Shown here in pieces: positions 47,777 to 57,374 of a stretch of 64,000 bases of DNA. Under the pieces are notes generated by a model, which did no database searches, was not told the origin of the DNA, and was given only the letters and a program-made list of their open reading frames with translations. Origin of the DNA: Desulfosoma caldarium (lineage in GTDB: Bacteria; Desulfobacterota; Syntrophobacteria; Syntrophobacterales; DSM-9756); contig NZ_RJVA01000012.1 in NCBI RefSeq assembly GCF_003751385.1, forward strand, positions 248,001 to 312,000. The letters run 5' to 3'. Each line of letters begins with the position of its first letter. Position 1 is the stretch's first letter. Made by a program: the position numbers and the translations under genes.

Positions 47777-48925
47777 ATGGAAAGCAAGGGGCGTTGCGCC
47801 ATGACTGTGCGATTTGAAATGGTCTCCGGCGTGGAAAGGGTGGATCCGGCAGTGTGGAACCACCTGAGCCGACAGGCGGCTCCCATGATGGAATGGGAAT
47901 ACCTCTATAGCCTGGAACGATCCGGCGTGTTGAGCCCGGACCGGGGTTTTGTGCCTCGGCACATTTTGGCCTACGTCGACGGCCGCCTGATGGCCATCGC
48001 TCCCTTGTATGAAAGAACGCGGCCTTGGGTGGAATTCGGCGATGGAGGGTTGCTGCGCTTTCTCGTCGAATTGACCGGCTTTCCTTACCACGTGGGCCTC
48101 ATGGCCACGGTACCTCTCACTCCCGTGCCGGCGTATCAGTTTCTTTACGGCTCGGCGCACGATGCAGCACACGTCTATGCCATGATGGCGAAATACGTGG
48201 ATTTTGTGTGTGAGACTCGAGGGTTTGCCACGTGGCGCATCTATTTTTTTGCGGATGCCGCGCCGGGCCTTCACGAAATGCTGCTTCGCAGAGGATTTGT
48301 GGGACTTCGAAGTGATTACTGCCTGTGGCAAAATAAGGGCTACAAAAACTTTGATGATTTTTTGGCCACATTTCGAGCGCCACGGCGGCACAAGATACGA
48401 CGTGAAATTCGGGATATCGAGGCGCAAGGGATTCGCTTGGCCATGGTGCCTGGAGAGGACGTCCCCGAAGACTATTACGACATCATGTTCGACTTGTATA
48501 GCCTGACCTGGGAAAAGCACATGGGCCATGATGTTCGGCCTTTCCTCAATCGCCGTTTCTTTCACCTGCTGGGCCGGTTGTATCGACACCGCCTCCTCTT
48601 TTGCGTTGCCCACAAAGGCAGAGATCTTTTGGCCATGGCGGTCTTTTATCACAAGGGAAAACACCTCTACGGCCGATACTGGGGCAGTTACGATCAGGTT
48701 CCATTTCTTCACTTTGCCGTGTGCTATTACGAACCCATTCGATATGCCATAAGCCATGGCATAGAAACATTTGATCCCGGCTTTGGAGGGGAACATAAAA
48801 CGTATCGGGGTTTTGAAAGCACCACTGTGCAGCATTACATCAAGTTCTACGGGGAAGAACAGATCCAAACGGCCTATTCCATTTTGGGTCGCTATGAGGA
48901 AGAGCCCAAAAGTCAGGGGCGATAG
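47777..48925 (+). CDS. FemAB/GNAT-like acyltransferase (PF04339/DUF482 family)
   Basis: 382 residues from 47777; an ATG at 47801 (MTVRFEM) with AAGGGG upstream is an alternative start. The family is recognised by WNHLSRQAAPMMEWEYLYSLE near the N-terminus, APLYERTRPWVEFGD, FATWRIYFFADA, a basic FRAPRRHKIRREIRDIE at about 193-209, and the C-terminal YGRYWGSYDQVPFLHFAVCYYEPI with HKTYRGFESTTVQH. Members resemble FemAB peptidyltransferases and have been called putative peptidoglycan-biosynthesis proteins; the substrate is unproven. It is cytosolic. A hairpin follows the stop. Confidence 0.88.
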   Translation: MESKGRCAMTVRFEMVSGVERVDPAVWNHLSRQAAPMMEWEYLYSLERSGVLSPDRGFVPRHILAYVDGRLMAIAPLYERTRPWVEFGDGGLLRFLVELTGFPYHVGLMATVPLTPVPAYQFLYGSAHDAAHVYAMMAKYVDFVCETRGFATWRIYFFADAAPGLHEMLLRRGFVGLRSDYCLWQNKGYKNFDDFLATFRAPRRHKIRREIRDIEAQGIRLAMVPGEDVPEDYYDIMFDLYSLTWEKHMGHDVRPFLNRRFFHLLGRLYRHRLLFCVAHKGRDLLAMAVFYHKGKHLYGRYWGSYDQVPFLHFAVCYYEPIRYAISHGIETFDPGFGGEHKTYRGFESTTVQHYIKFYGEEQIQTAYSILGRYEEEPKSQGR

Positions 48926-48957
48926 ATTCGGTGAGGCTTTTAAGATGTCGCAGGTGA

Positions 48958-48992
48958 AGTTACGGGGCGGCGCGAAACGTAAGTGCGCCCCC
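48958..48992. terminator. Hairpin between convergent genes
   Basis: ACGGGGCGGCGC pairs with GTGCGCCCCCGT with small bulges in the 116-base gap between the acyltransferase gene and the convergent SPOR gene. It may act as a bidirectional terminator. There is no clear T-tract. Confidence 0.4.
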
Positions 48993-49041
48993 GTGGCGCA
49001 TTGAGGCGATGACCCCATGGGACCACTTTGGAAACAGCTTC

Positions 49042-49797
49042 TCAATTGCCCCCGGAACTGGTACCTTCCCGGCGAATGACGATAGCCTGAAGGTTTTCTT
49101 CCTTGTTGAGGCGCGCGGCGTATTCCAGAGCCTTTTGCCGGGAATCAAAGCTCCCCAGAATCACTCGGTACCACACGTCTTGGTCACTCAGGGCAATCTT
49201 TTCCACGGCCGCCTTGTGGCCTTTCTTCTTGAGACGCTCCACTAGGGCCGTCGCGTTTTCTTCACGGCGCATGGAAGCCACCATGAGCGTGTAGGCTTCG
49301 GTGGACGTGGAAGCCTTTGGGCCGGAATCCGAAGGCCCCTCATGGGCCGTCAAGGGCGGCACGGGGTGCTCTGTCAGGTTGGGTTTGACCATGGGGGGAG
49401 AAGACACCTGGGAGGATTCAGGGGCCGCGGGGAGTCGAAGCGGCGCGCTGCGTGCGGGTTTCTGGCTGGAGATCAATTCTTTTTCAGATTCCAGGGAGGC
49501 AAGAATCTTTTCGGGGGGGATCCAGGTTTCAGAAGCGTTGTCCACGGGTTCATCCTCAGCCGATTTCAACCCCAGCAGGCGATAAAAGGTTCCCGTGACG
49601 GTCAGGGCCTCCCGTGATTCTTTGGAAACCCCTCGACCGGTTAGGACCCCGGCGACAAACACACAGCTCAGAGACAGAAAAAAAACCACCACGCAGAGAA
49701 AGGCTTGGAACCCCGTGAGGTGGATACGTATCCAGCGAGGATCGTTTTCTTCCTCGTACTGTCGGGTGCGATCCTTGAGGCGGCTCATGGGCGGCAC
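49042..49797 (-). CDS. Membrane-anchored SPOR-domain protein
   Basis: 251 residues: a short cytosolic tail, one membrane helix at about 29-50 (FQAFLCVVVFFLSLSCVFVAGV), a long Pro/Ser/Glu-rich periplasmic linker and a C-terminal SPOR domain at about 168-240 (AYTLMVASMRREENATALVE, VWYRVILGSFDSRQKALEYA). This DedD/FtsN-like layout targets division-site peptidoglycan. It lies 41 bases downstream of argS on the same strand, so it is probably co-transcribed. The ATG at 49797 or the one at 49788 (MSRLKDR) may be used. Confidence 0.9.
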   Translation of the reverse strand: MPPMSRLKDRTRQYEEENDPRWIRIHLTGFQAFLCVVVFFLSLSCVFVAGVLTGRGVSKESREALTVTGTFYRLLGLKSAEDEPVDNASETWIPPEKILASLESEKELISSQKPARSAPLRLPAAPESSQVSSPPMVKPNLTEHPVPPLTAHEGPSDSGPKASTSTEAYTLMVASMRREENATALVERLKKKGHKAAVEKIALSDQDVWYRVILGSFDSRQKALEYAARLNKEENLQAIVIRREGTSSGGN

Positions 49798-49838
49798 TCC
49801 TCACGTCCCCGCGTTCGCAAGCCGGTGTCCTTGACCTG

Positions 49839-51512
49839 TTACATCTTTTCTGGTGCGGAAACTCCTAGCACGGCAAGCCCGTTTCGAAGGACCATTCTCA
49901 CGGCGTCGGCCAAGTAAAGCCGAGCTTGTGTCAGTTCCTGGTCCTCGCCGATAATTCGATTATGATTGTAATAGCTATGAAAAGCGGCCACCAGCTCCAA
50001 AAGGTAATAGGGGATGCGGTGGGGCTCCAGGTTTCGAGCCGCCATCTCCAGAACATGGGGAAACTCGCCCAATTGCTTCATAAGCTCCCATTCTGCGGGT
50101 TCGGTCAGGCGCTGAAGGTTTGGAGGGGTTGGCCACGACGTGGGAACACCTCTTTCTTTAGCTACGTCAAACACACTGCACAGTCGCGCGTGGGCGTACT
50201 GAACGTAATAGACGGGGTTTTCGTTGCTATGTTTTTTGGCCGTTTCCAGATCAAAATCTAGCGGGCTGTCAGATCGGCGCATGAGGAACAGGAACCGAGC
50301 GGCGTCCTTGCCGACCTCGTCCACCACTTCGCGCAGCGTCACGAATTCTCCGGCTCGCGTGGACATGGCCACGGGTTTTCCACCACGAAGCAAATTGACC
50401 AGTTGGACGAGGATAATGCGAAGGTCCGAAGCTTGGCGCCCCAGGGCTTGCACTCCCGCCATCATTCGGGGCACATACCCGTGATGGTCGGCGCCCCAAA
50501 TGTCGATGACCACGTCGTAGTTTCGCTCGAACTTGTTTTGGTGATAGGCCAAGTCCGCAGCGAAGTAGGTGGTGATGCCGTTGGCCCGAACCACCACGCG
50601 GTCCTTTTCATCGCCGTAGGCCGTGCTGCGAAACCACTTGGCCCCGTCCTGTTCGTAGATCATACCGTTGCGTTCCAAGGCTTCGATGGTCCGCTGCAAG
50701 GCACCGTTTTCATGGAGCGTCCGTTCGCTGAACCACACGTCATGGACAACGCCAAAAGCCTCCAGGTCCTCTCGAATCCCTTGCAAAATGCGTTCTCCGG
50801 CGTATTGCGAAAAGAACGGCAGCGCCTCGTCTTCGGGAACCGAGGCATACCGATCGCCGAACCGTTCCACCACTTCCAGGGCCAGCTCCTTCATGTAATT
50901 GCCCTTGTAGTGGTCTTCGGGAAAGTCCACGGGTTTTCCCAGGCTTTCCAAGTAGCGCAGGTAGAGACTGCGGCCCAGCGTGTCCATCTGCTTGCCCGTG
51001 TCGTTGATGTAATACTCTTTGTCCACCGCGTAACCGCAGGTCTTGAGAATGTTGGCCAGAACGTCCCCGACGGCGGCTCCTCGACCGTGGCCGATATGAA
51101 GAGGGCCTGTGGGGTTGGCGCTGACAAATTCCACTTGAATCCGTGTGCCTCGGCCGAAATCCTGGCGGCCAAAGTCTTCTTTGGCCTCATGAACGGCCTG
51201 CAAGATGCCGGCCCATGCGTCGGGGCGAATAAAAAAGTTGATGAATCCGGGTCCGGCAATTTCTGTTCTGGCCACGAGGTCTTCGCGGCCTTCCATGCGG
51301 TCCACCAGATCCTGAGCGATGGTTCTGGGATTTTTTCTAAGCACTCGGGTCAGGGTCATGGCGGCGTTGGTGGCGTAATCGCCGTGTTCGGGAATCTTGG
51401 GAATTTCCAGTTCCGGCGCGAGATCTTTATCATGATTCAAGCCATATTGGATTAAAAGCGACTGAACCGCATGGTGGATCATGGCCTGGAGCCGGGATCG
51501 AACAAGATACAT
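49839..51512 (-). CDS. argS: Arginyl-tRNA synthetase
   Basis: 557 residues, GGAGG nine bases before the ATG. The N-terminal add-1 domain (about 1-100) is followed by FVSANPTGPLHIGHGRGAAVGD (HIGH at about 131), then WGADHHGYVPRM, the KMSKS-equivalent VAMSTRAGEFVTL at about 372, and the C-terminal DALR anticodon domain with VQYAHARLCSV and the terminal VRMVLRNGLAVLGVSAPEKM. A class I synthetase charging tRNA-Arg. It is followed by a SPOR gene on the same strand. Confidence 0.97.
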   Translation of the reverse strand: MYLVRSRLQAMIHHAVQSLLIQYGLNHDKDLAPELEIPKIPEHGDYATNAAMTLTRVLRKNPRTIAQDLVDRMEGREDLVARTEIAGPGFINFFIRPDAWAGILQAVHEAKEDFGRQDFGRGTRIQVEFVSANPTGPLHIGHGRGAAVGDVLANILKTCGYAVDKEYYINDTGKQMDTLGRSLYLRYLESLGKPVDFPEDHYKGNYMKELALEVVERFGDRYASVPEDEALPFFSQYAGERILQGIREDLEAFGVVHDVWFSERTLHENGALQRTIEALERNGMIYEQDGAKWFRSTAYGDEKDRVVVRANGITTYFAADLAYHQNKFERNYDVVIDIWGADHHGYVPRMMAGVQALGRQASDLRIILVQLVNLLRGGKPVAMSTRAGEFVTLREVVDEVGKDAARFLFLMRRSDSPLDFDLETAKKHSNENPVYYVQYAHARLCSVFDVAKERGVPTSWPTPPNLQRLTEPAEWELMKQLGEFPHVLEMAARNLEPHRIPYYLLELVAAFHSYYNHNRIIGEDQELTQARLYLADAVRMVLRNGLAVLGVSAPEKM

Positions 51513-51586
51513 GAGCGATGTCCTCCTTCAAAAGGAAACATGGTTCTTTCCAACCGAGGCGTGCCTTTATAATGCGCTGCGGCGCC

Positions 51587-52717
51587 TCATGCAAGATGAC
51601 CTGAACTGTTGAGAAAGAGGCGCTGCGGATTTTTTCCTATGGCGCAATAGATTTCGTAGCTGATGGTGTGGGCTTTTTGGGCGATTTCTTCGGCGCTAAT
51701 GCGTTCGGTTCCCTGAGTTCCCAAAAGGACGACCTCGTCGTCCGGGGCGGCCCCGGGAACATGGGTGACATCCAAAGTGATGAGATTCATGGACACTCGC
51801 CCCACAATGGGCACACGGACCCCATGCACCAGGGCTTCTCCTCGGTTAGACAGCGCGCGGGGATACCCATCGTCGTAGCCTACGGCGATGGTGGCGATGC
51901 GTGTGGGTCGGGAACACACGAAAGTGCGCCCGTAGCCGATACTATGGCCTGATGGCACCCATTTAACCTGAAGGATTTTCGTCTTCAACGCCATGACGGG
52001 CCGAAGGTGTACCGGCGACTGAATGTCTTCGGAAGGCGGCGACCCATAAAGCATAATGCCCGCGCGCACCAGTTGTCCGTGGGCTTCGGGAATGTCAAGC
52101 ACGGCGCCGCTGTTGGCAATATGGGCATATTCAAAGGTAATGGAGCGATCGTGAAGCCTTTGAAGCGCGCCTCGGAACCGAGCCATTTGTTCCTTGCTGA
52201 ATGTCTTGTCGGCCTCATCGGCTGTGGCCAGATGGGAAAAGACCCCTTCCACGTGCACATGCTTCAGGCTGGCCATCTGATCGAGAAAAGGTTCCAGATC
52301 CCGGACGGGAACCCCTAGCCGTCCCATGCCGGTATCCAGCTTGAGGTGAATGCGGGCCACCTTACCGGCATGCTGAGCCGCCTCGTCAAGCAGGCGGCAG
52401 TGATCGAGCCGGTAGACGGCGGGGCGAAGGTCATAAGCGATGACGGTGGGGGCATCTTCGGCTTCCATGCCGGCCAGAACCACAATGGGCTGCCGAATGC
52501 CCGCTGAACGCAGTTTCAGGGCTTCCCAGCATTTGCTCACCCCAAAAAAATGCGCACCCGCTTTAGCCAATTCTCTGGCCACGGGAATCATGCCATGGCC
52601 GTAGGCATCGGACTTGACTACCGCGAGGATTGCGGTACGAGAACCGACGCAATGTTGCACCTGCGCGAAATTGTGCCTCAAGGCCGCCAGATCGATTTCC
52701 ACCCAGTTCAACGCCAT
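51587..52717 (-). CDS. alr: Alanine racemase
   Basis: 376 residues. The PLP lysine lies in VVKSDAYGHG (Lys34); other family blocks are VKWVPSGHSIGYGRTF (catalytic Tyr region at about 258-262) and VPIVGRVSMNLITLDVTHVP with the second-substrate loop, ending SYEIYCAIGKNPQR. It makes D-alanine for peptidoglycan in the cytosol. It is divergent from the DUF2065-queA operon across a 138-base gap and lies 74 bases ahead of argS on the same strand. The ribosome site is weak. Confidence 0.96.
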   Translation of the reverse strand: MALNWVEIDLAALRHNFAQVQHCVGSRTAILAVVKSDAYGHGMIPVARELAKAGAHFFGVSKCWEALKLRSAGIRQPIVVLAGMEAEDAPTVIAYDLRPAVYRLDHCRLLDEAAQHAGKVARIHLKLDTGMGRLGVPVRDLEPFLDQMASLKHVHVEGVFSHLATADEADKTFSKEQMARFRGALQRLHDRSITFEYAHIANSGAVLDIPEAHGQLVRAGIMLYGSPPSEDIQSPVHLRPVMALKTKILQVKWVPSGHSIGYGRTFVCSRPTRIATIAVGYDDGYPRALSNRGEALVHGVRVPIVGRVSMNLITLDVTHVPGAAPDDEVVLLGTQGTERISAEEIAQKAHTISYEIYCAIGKNPQRLFLNSSGHLA

Positions 52718-52855
52718 GGACCCACCAGGAAATCCCCACTATGCCCCTCACGGCTCAGCCTCTTTACAGAAACTACTAAGCATGATAGGCGATCCAGGCT
52801 TTTGTGCCAAGATATTCTCACGGGATGTTTCTCTCGTGCGGGGGGAGTTTTCGAC

Positions 52856-53053
52856 ATGGAGAGTCTTCTGACGGCACTAGGGCTTCTTTTCTTCTTAGAA
52901 GGGCTGCCGTACTTGGCGTTTCCGGATCGCATGAAACGATGGATCGAGGAAATCCTCAAGCTTCCTTCGGGAAAACTCAGGACTGTAGGTGCTGCTGCCA
53001 TGATTCTTGGCCTGATTCTGGTGCACCTGGGCCGGCGCCATGGAGGTCCGTGA
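52856..53053 (+). CDS. DUF2065 small membrane protein
   Basis: 65 residues from an ATG with GGGGGAG nine bases upstream. It has two hydrophobic helices (about 2-21 and 45-60): LLTALGLLFFLEGLPYLAFPDRMKRWI matches DUF2065 by its GLPYLAFPxxxKxW core, with GAAMILGLILVHLGRR at the end. The function is unknown. Its stop is directly followed by the queA ATG, so it heads the queA-tgt-yajC-secDF run. Confidence 0.85.
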   Translation: MESLLTALGLLFFLEGLPYLAFPDRMKRWIEEILKLPSGKLRTVGAAAMILGLILVHLGRRHGGP

Positions 53054-54109
53054 ATGAGCTACAGGCTGGAAGACTACGACTATGACCTTCCGGAACACCT
53101 GGTGGCGCAGAAGCCAAGCCCTCAACGGGACCGGTGCGCGCTGATGGTGCTGCATCGGATTACCGGAATGATAGAACATCGCCGTTTCGTTGATCTTCCC
53201 TCCTATTTTCGGCCGGGCGACGTGCTGGTCATGAACGACACCCGAGTGGTTCCCGCGCGTCTTCTCGGGGTCAAGGAAACCGGTGGCCGCGTGGAACTGC
53301 TCGTACTGGATCCCCATAAGCCTCCGGAAGAAGGACGGGCCAAGGGTTATCGATGCCTGGTGAAGTCGTCGAAGCCCGCCAAGGAGGGGCTGCGGCTTCT
53401 CGTGGAAGGCCACGTGACGGCTCAGGTGGTCCAACGTTTTGAAAACGGCCAAGTCCTGGTTTCCTTTGATCATGACAACCTGTTGGAATTTCTAGAAGCA
53501 AAGGGCAGAGTGCCCCTGCCGCCCTACATTCGAAGAGCCGGAACTGAAGAAAGAGAGGAAGACCGCACGGACTATCAAACGGTGTACGCGCAGGAGCCCG
53601 GCGCGGTGGCGGCGCCGACGGCAGGCTTGCATTTCACCGAGGAACTTCTTGAGGCTCTGAAAACCTTCGGCGTGGAACTGGTGTGCATCACCTTGCATGT
53701 GGGTTTCGGAACCTTTGCCCCGGTGCGCACGGAAGATATTCGAGACCACGGCATGCATTCGGAGGTGGTTCACGTGAGCGAGGAAGCGGCCGCGAGAATT
53801 CAGACGGCCAAGCAGCAAGGGCGGCGGGTACTGGCTGTGGGCACGACCGTGGTGCGCACGCTGGAATGGACCGCCTGCCGCTACGGCGCGGTCACGCCCG
53901 TCTCAGGCTCCTGCGACCACTACATCTATCCCGGATACAGTTTTCGTGTTGTGGACGGCATGATCACCAATTTTCATCTGCCGAAAACCTCTCTTCTTAT
54001 CCTTGTCTCGGCATTTGCTGGGCGCGAAAAGATACTGGCCGCCTACAAGGAAGCCATTCGAAGGCAATACCGCTTCTTCAGCTATGGGGACGCCATGCTC
54101 ATTGTGTAA
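53054..54109 (+). CDS. queA: S-adenosylmethionine:tRNA ribosyltransferase-isomerase
   Basis: 351 residues. Family blocks: DYDLPEHLVAQKPSPQRDRCALMVL, FRPGDVLVMNDTRVVPARLLG, QTVYAQEPGAVAAPTAGLHFTEELL (about 176-200), TLHVGFGTFAPVRTEDI, AVGTTVVRTLEW and ITNFHLPKTSLLILVSAFAG. It adds the epoxycyclopentane ring of queuosine to tRNA, using SAM. It is immediately upstream of tgt, the preceding enzyme of the pathway. Confidence 0.97.
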   Translation: MSYRLEDYDYDLPEHLVAQKPSPQRDRCALMVLHRITGMIEHRRFVDLPSYFRPGDVLVMNDTRVVPARLLGVKETGGRVELLVLDPHKPPEEGRAKGYRCLVKSSKPAKEGLRLLVEGHVTAQVVQRFENGQVLVSFDHDNLLEFLEAKGRVPLPPYIRRAGTEEREEDRTDYQTVYAQEPGAVAAPTAGLHFTEELLEALKTFGVELVCITLHVGFGTFAPVRTEDIRDHGMHSEVVHVSEEAAARIQTAKQQGRRVLAVGTTVVRTLEWTACRYGAVTPVSGSCDHYIYPGYSFRVVDGMITNFHLPKTSLLILVSAFAGREKILAAYKEAIRRQYRFFSYGDAMLIV

Positions 54110-54119
54110 GGAAACGTCG

Positions 54120-55244
54120 ATGAACCCGTTTGAAATTTTGGCTGTCGATTCCAAGAGCCGAGCGCGCCGCGGGCGTCTGCTCACGTCACATGGCCCCGTG
54201 GAAACTCCCGTGTTTATGCCCGTGGGAACGCAAGCCACCATCAAGGCCCTGTCTCCGGATGAGGTGCATGCCTTGGGGGCGCGCATTATCCTAGGAAACA
54301 CGTATCATCTATCATTGCGGCCGGGAGCCCAACGGATCGCCCGGCTGGGTGGTTTGCATGCCTTTATGGCGTGGCCTGGGGCGATCTTGACGGACAGTGG
54401 AGGTTTTCAAGTCTTCAGTCTCGCCACCATTCGCACCATTGATGAGGATGGTGTCACATTTCAGTCGCACATTGATGGGTCGAGACACCGCATCACTCCG
54501 GAGAGCTGTATAGAAATTCAGGAGCTTCTCGGATCCGACATCGCCATGTGTTTTGACGAATGCACGCCGTACCCCGTGACTCGGGACTATGCCAAGGCGT
54601 CCATGGAAAGAACGGTGCGCTGGGCGCGACGATGCCGGAACGCACACACACGAGAGGACCAGTTGCTCTTTGCCATCGTCCAAGGCGGGGTTTTTCCGGA
54701 CTTGCGGCGCGCCTGCGTGGAGGCGCTCACGGCCATGGATTTTCCCGGATATGCCGTGGGCAGCCTGGCGGTGGGGGAACCTAAGGAGGTCATGCTGGAC
54801 GTGTTGGAGACGGTGGTCCCCGATCTGCCTCACGACAAACCGCGCTACCTCATGGGCGTGGGCATGCCGGAAGACTTGGTGGAGGGGGTGTGGCGCGGCA
54901 TTGACATGTTCGACTGCGTGGTGCCCACCCGCAATGCTCGAAACGGCATGGTCTTCACATCCCGGGGAGCCCTTCAAATCAAGCACAGCCGATACGCCGA
55001 CGATCCAGAACCCATCGAGGCGGCATGTACCTGCTACACCTGCCGCACCTTTTCCCGCGCCTATTTGAGGCATCTCTTTATGGCCAAAGAACTCCTGGTG
55101 TATCGGCTCCTCTCACTGCACAACCTGCATTACTTTTTGACCCTCATGGAATCCATTCGAGATGCCGTGATGCGGGGCAGTTTTGAGGAATTTCGCAGGC
55201 AATTTTATGCACGGCGCTGTGTTGAAGAACCGATAGCCGATTGA
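54120..55244 (+). CDS. tgt: Queuine tRNA-ribosyltransferase (tRNA-guanine transglycosylase)
   Basis: The ATG at 54120, 10 bases after queA, starts MNPFEILAVDSKSRARRGRL at the usual position (374 residues); the longer open frame overlaps queA and is not used. Motifs: TPVFMPVGTQATIKAL, GNTYHLSLRPG, DSGGFQVFSL (catalytic Asp at about 91), FDECTPYP, MGVGMPEDLVEGV, DCVVPTRNARNG (nucleophilic Asp region) and the zinc site CTCYTCRTFSRAYLRHL. It exchanges guanine-34 for preQ1 in tRNAs. Confidence 0.97.
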   Translation: MNPFEILAVDSKSRARRGRLLTSHGPVETPVFMPVGTQATIKALSPDEVHALGARIILGNTYHLSLRPGAQRIARLGGLHAFMAWPGAILTDSGGFQVFSLATIRTIDEDGVTFQSHIDGSRHRITPESCIEIQELLGSDIAMCFDECTPYPVTRDYAKASMERTVRWARRCRNAHTREDQLLFAIVQGGVFPDLRRACVEALTAMDFPGYAVGSLAVGEPKEVMLDVLETVVPDLPHDKPRYLMGVGMPEDLVEGVWRGIDMFDCVVPTRNARNGMVFTSRGALQIKHSRYADDPEPIEAACTCYTCRTFSRAYLRHLFMAKELLVYRLLSLHNLHYFLTLMESIRDAVMRGSFEEFRRQFYARRCVEEPIAD

Positions 55245-55328
55245 CATTGAGCCCAAAATATCGTTTAAAGGCTCGATTGTCTCAAGGGGGTCTTTTTTTG
55301 TTAATCGGCAACGGAAACGGAGGAGTCG

Positions 55329-55691
55329 ATGAACTGGGTGAGCATGGCCCATGCGATGGGAACAGCAGGGCAGCAAACTGCAGGAGGCCAAGGGGCCGGA
55401 GGGGGTCTCACGGCTTTTCTTCCATTGATCCTGATGGTGGTGATCTTTTATTTTCTTCTCATTCGGCCTCAGCAAAAACGCCAAAAAGAGCATCGAATGA
55501 TGCTGCAAAATCTTCGCAGGGGCGACGTGGTCATGACGCAGGGGGGCATTCATGGCCGCATCACGGGGCTGACCGATTCCGTGGTCACGCTGGAAATCGC
55601 TGACAAGGTGCGCGTGAAGGTGCAGCGAGGCTACATTGCCGGCCTGCTGTCCCGCGGTGAAGCCCAGGAAAAAGGCGAGGATAAGGCCTAG
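55329..55691 (+). CDS. yajC: Preprotein translocase subunit YajC
   Basis: 120 residues: one membrane helix (about 28-45, LTAFLPLILMVVIFYFLLIRPQQKR with the typical RPQQKRQKEH), then a small soluble domain (LRRGDVVMTQGGIHGRITGLTD). It binds the SecDF complex in the inner membrane. A CGGAGGAGTCG ribosome site precedes the ATG. Gene order tgt-yajC-secD-secF is the widely conserved one. Confidence 0.95.
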   Translation: MNWVSMAHAMGTAGQQTAGGQGAGGGLTAFLPLILMVVIFYFLLIRPQQKRQKEHRMMLQNLRRGDVVMTQGGIHGRITGLTDSVVTLEIADKVRVKVQRGYIAGLLSRGEAQEKGEDKA

Positions 55692-55760
55692 GATCGTCCC
55701 CGAATCGGTCTTATTTGCTTCACATATTTTCAGGCATTTTCCAGCGCAGGAGGATACGGG

Positions 55761-57356
55761 TTGAAAGGCCTGAAATGGCGAGCCGTTCTGGTGGCTCTGG
55801 TGCTTGGTGCGTCCATTGTCTATCTCTTGCCGTCCCTGCCCGTTTCATTGCCTCGGTGGTGGCATGGCGTACTGCCCAATGACAAGATACATCTTGGGTT
55901 GGACCTGCAGGGAGGCATGCATCTGGTCCTGGAAGTTCAAGCGGAGGAAGCGGTCAAGACAACGCTGGACCGTTTGAGTGATGAAATCAAAGTACTGCTT
56001 CGCAAGGAAAAGGTCGGCTTTCGTGCCATAGAGCGAACCCAGGATGGGCATGTGGCGGTGCAGCTTGCAGACGCAAGCCACAGAGACCGCCTGCGGGCAT
56101 TGATGGACAAGGAATTTCCCATACTGGAATGGATGCAAGCCTCAGAGACACCTGAAGGGTTTCGAGTCCTGTGTCGAGTGAAGGAGAAGGATGCGGAACA
56201 CATTCGCCAACTGGCCGTGCGGCAGGCTTTGGAAACGATCCGCAACCGCATCGATCAATTCGGGGTGAGCGAACCCGACATTCGGCCTCAGGGGAAAAAC
56301 CGCATTTTGGTCCAGCTACCGGGCATCAAAGATCCCCAGCGCGCCTTGGAACTCATTGGCAAAACGGCGGTGTTGGAGTTCAAGCTGGTGGCCGAAGGGG
56401 TGGATCCCCACGCCGATCCTACGACCCTGCCAGCGGGGGTGAAAGTCTATCCCATGCGGCGCGTGGATACCAACACGGGCCGTACGGTGGAAGGCAAGGT
56501 TGCCCTGAAGGATCGAACATTGCTCACCGGCGAATACATCACCAACGCCAATGTGCGCATCGACAGCCAGTACAACACGCCGTATGTGGCGCTGGAATTT
56601 GACCCTCAGGGCGCGCGCATCTTTGAGCGCATCACAGGGGAAAACGTCAAGAAACAACTGGCCATCGTTTTGGACGGCGTCGTGTATTCGGCGCCGGTGA
56701 TTCAAGAAAGAATTTCCGGAGGAAGGGCCAGCATCACTGGATCCTTTACCATGGAAGAAGCGAGAGATCTGGCCATCGTGCTTCGAGCCGGTGCACTACC
56801 CGCGCCCGTAGTCATTCTGGAAGAACGAACCGTGGGACCCTCGCTGGGAGCGGACTCCATTCGCAAAGGATTCCTTTCCATGCTCGTGGGCGCCGTGGTG
56901 GTTGTGCTTTTCATGATTCTTTACTATCGACTGTCCGGAGTTGTGGCCGATGTGGCTCTGCTGCTCAATGTCTTGCTCATTTTGGCTGGATTGGCTGCTT
57001 TTCAGGCTACGCTGACGTTGCCCGGCATCGCCGGCATCATCTTGACCATCGGCATGGCGGTGGACGCCAACGTGCTCATTTTTGAACGCATTCGCGAGGA
57101 GATGAGGCTGGGCAAGACGCCCAAAGCGGCTTTGGATGCGGGCTATGCCAGGGCGACTCTGACCATTTTGGATGCCAACATCACGACCCTCATTGCCGCC
57201 TTGGTCATGTTCCAGTTCGGGACGGGTCCGGTGAAAGGTTTTGCCGTGACCCTGAGCATTGGAATCGTGGCCAGTCTCTTTACGGCCATTGTCGTGACAC
57301 GGCTCCTGTTCGACTATCTGTTCATTGAAAAACGCATGAGGACACTGAGTATCTAG
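55761..57356 (+). CDS. secD: Protein translocase subunit SecD
   Basis: 531 residues from a TTG at 55761 with AGGAGG seven bases upstream. It has an N-terminal membrane helix, GLDLQGGMHLVLEV at about 48-61, the large periplasmic P1 domain (about 60-350) and five C-terminal membrane helices with SLGADSIRKGFLSMLVGAVVVV, TLPGIAGIILTIGMAVDANVLIFERIREE and GPVKGFAVTLSIGIVASLFTAIVVTR. An RND-superfamily subunit that uses the proton-motive force to pull secreted proteins through SecYEG. Confidence 0.97.
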   Translation: MKGLKWRAVLVALVLGASIVYLLPSLPVSLPRWWHGVLPNDKIHLGLDLQGGMHLVLEVQAEEAVKTTLDRLSDEIKVLLRKEKVGFRAIERTQDGHVAVQLADASHRDRLRALMDKEFPILEWMQASETPEGFRVLCRVKEKDAEHIRQLAVRQALETIRNRIDQFGVSEPDIRPQGKNRILVQLPGIKDPQRALELIGKTAVLEFKLVAEGVDPHADPTTLPAGVKVYPMRRVDTNTGRTVEGKVALKDRTLLTGEYITNANVRIDSQYNTPYVALEFDPQGARIFERITGENVKKQLAIVLDGVVYSAPVIQERISGGRASITGSFTMEEARDLAIVLRAGALPAPVVILEERTVGPSLGADSIRKGFLSMLVGAVVVVLFMILYYRLSGVVADVALLLNVLLILAGLAAFQATLTLPGIAGIILTIGMAVDANVLIFERIREEMRLGKTPKAALDAGYARATLTILDANITTLIAALVMFQFGTGPVKGFAVTLSIGIVASLFTAIVVTRLLFDYLFIEKRMRTLSI

Positions 57357-57374
57357 CGAGGGGCTCGACCGCCT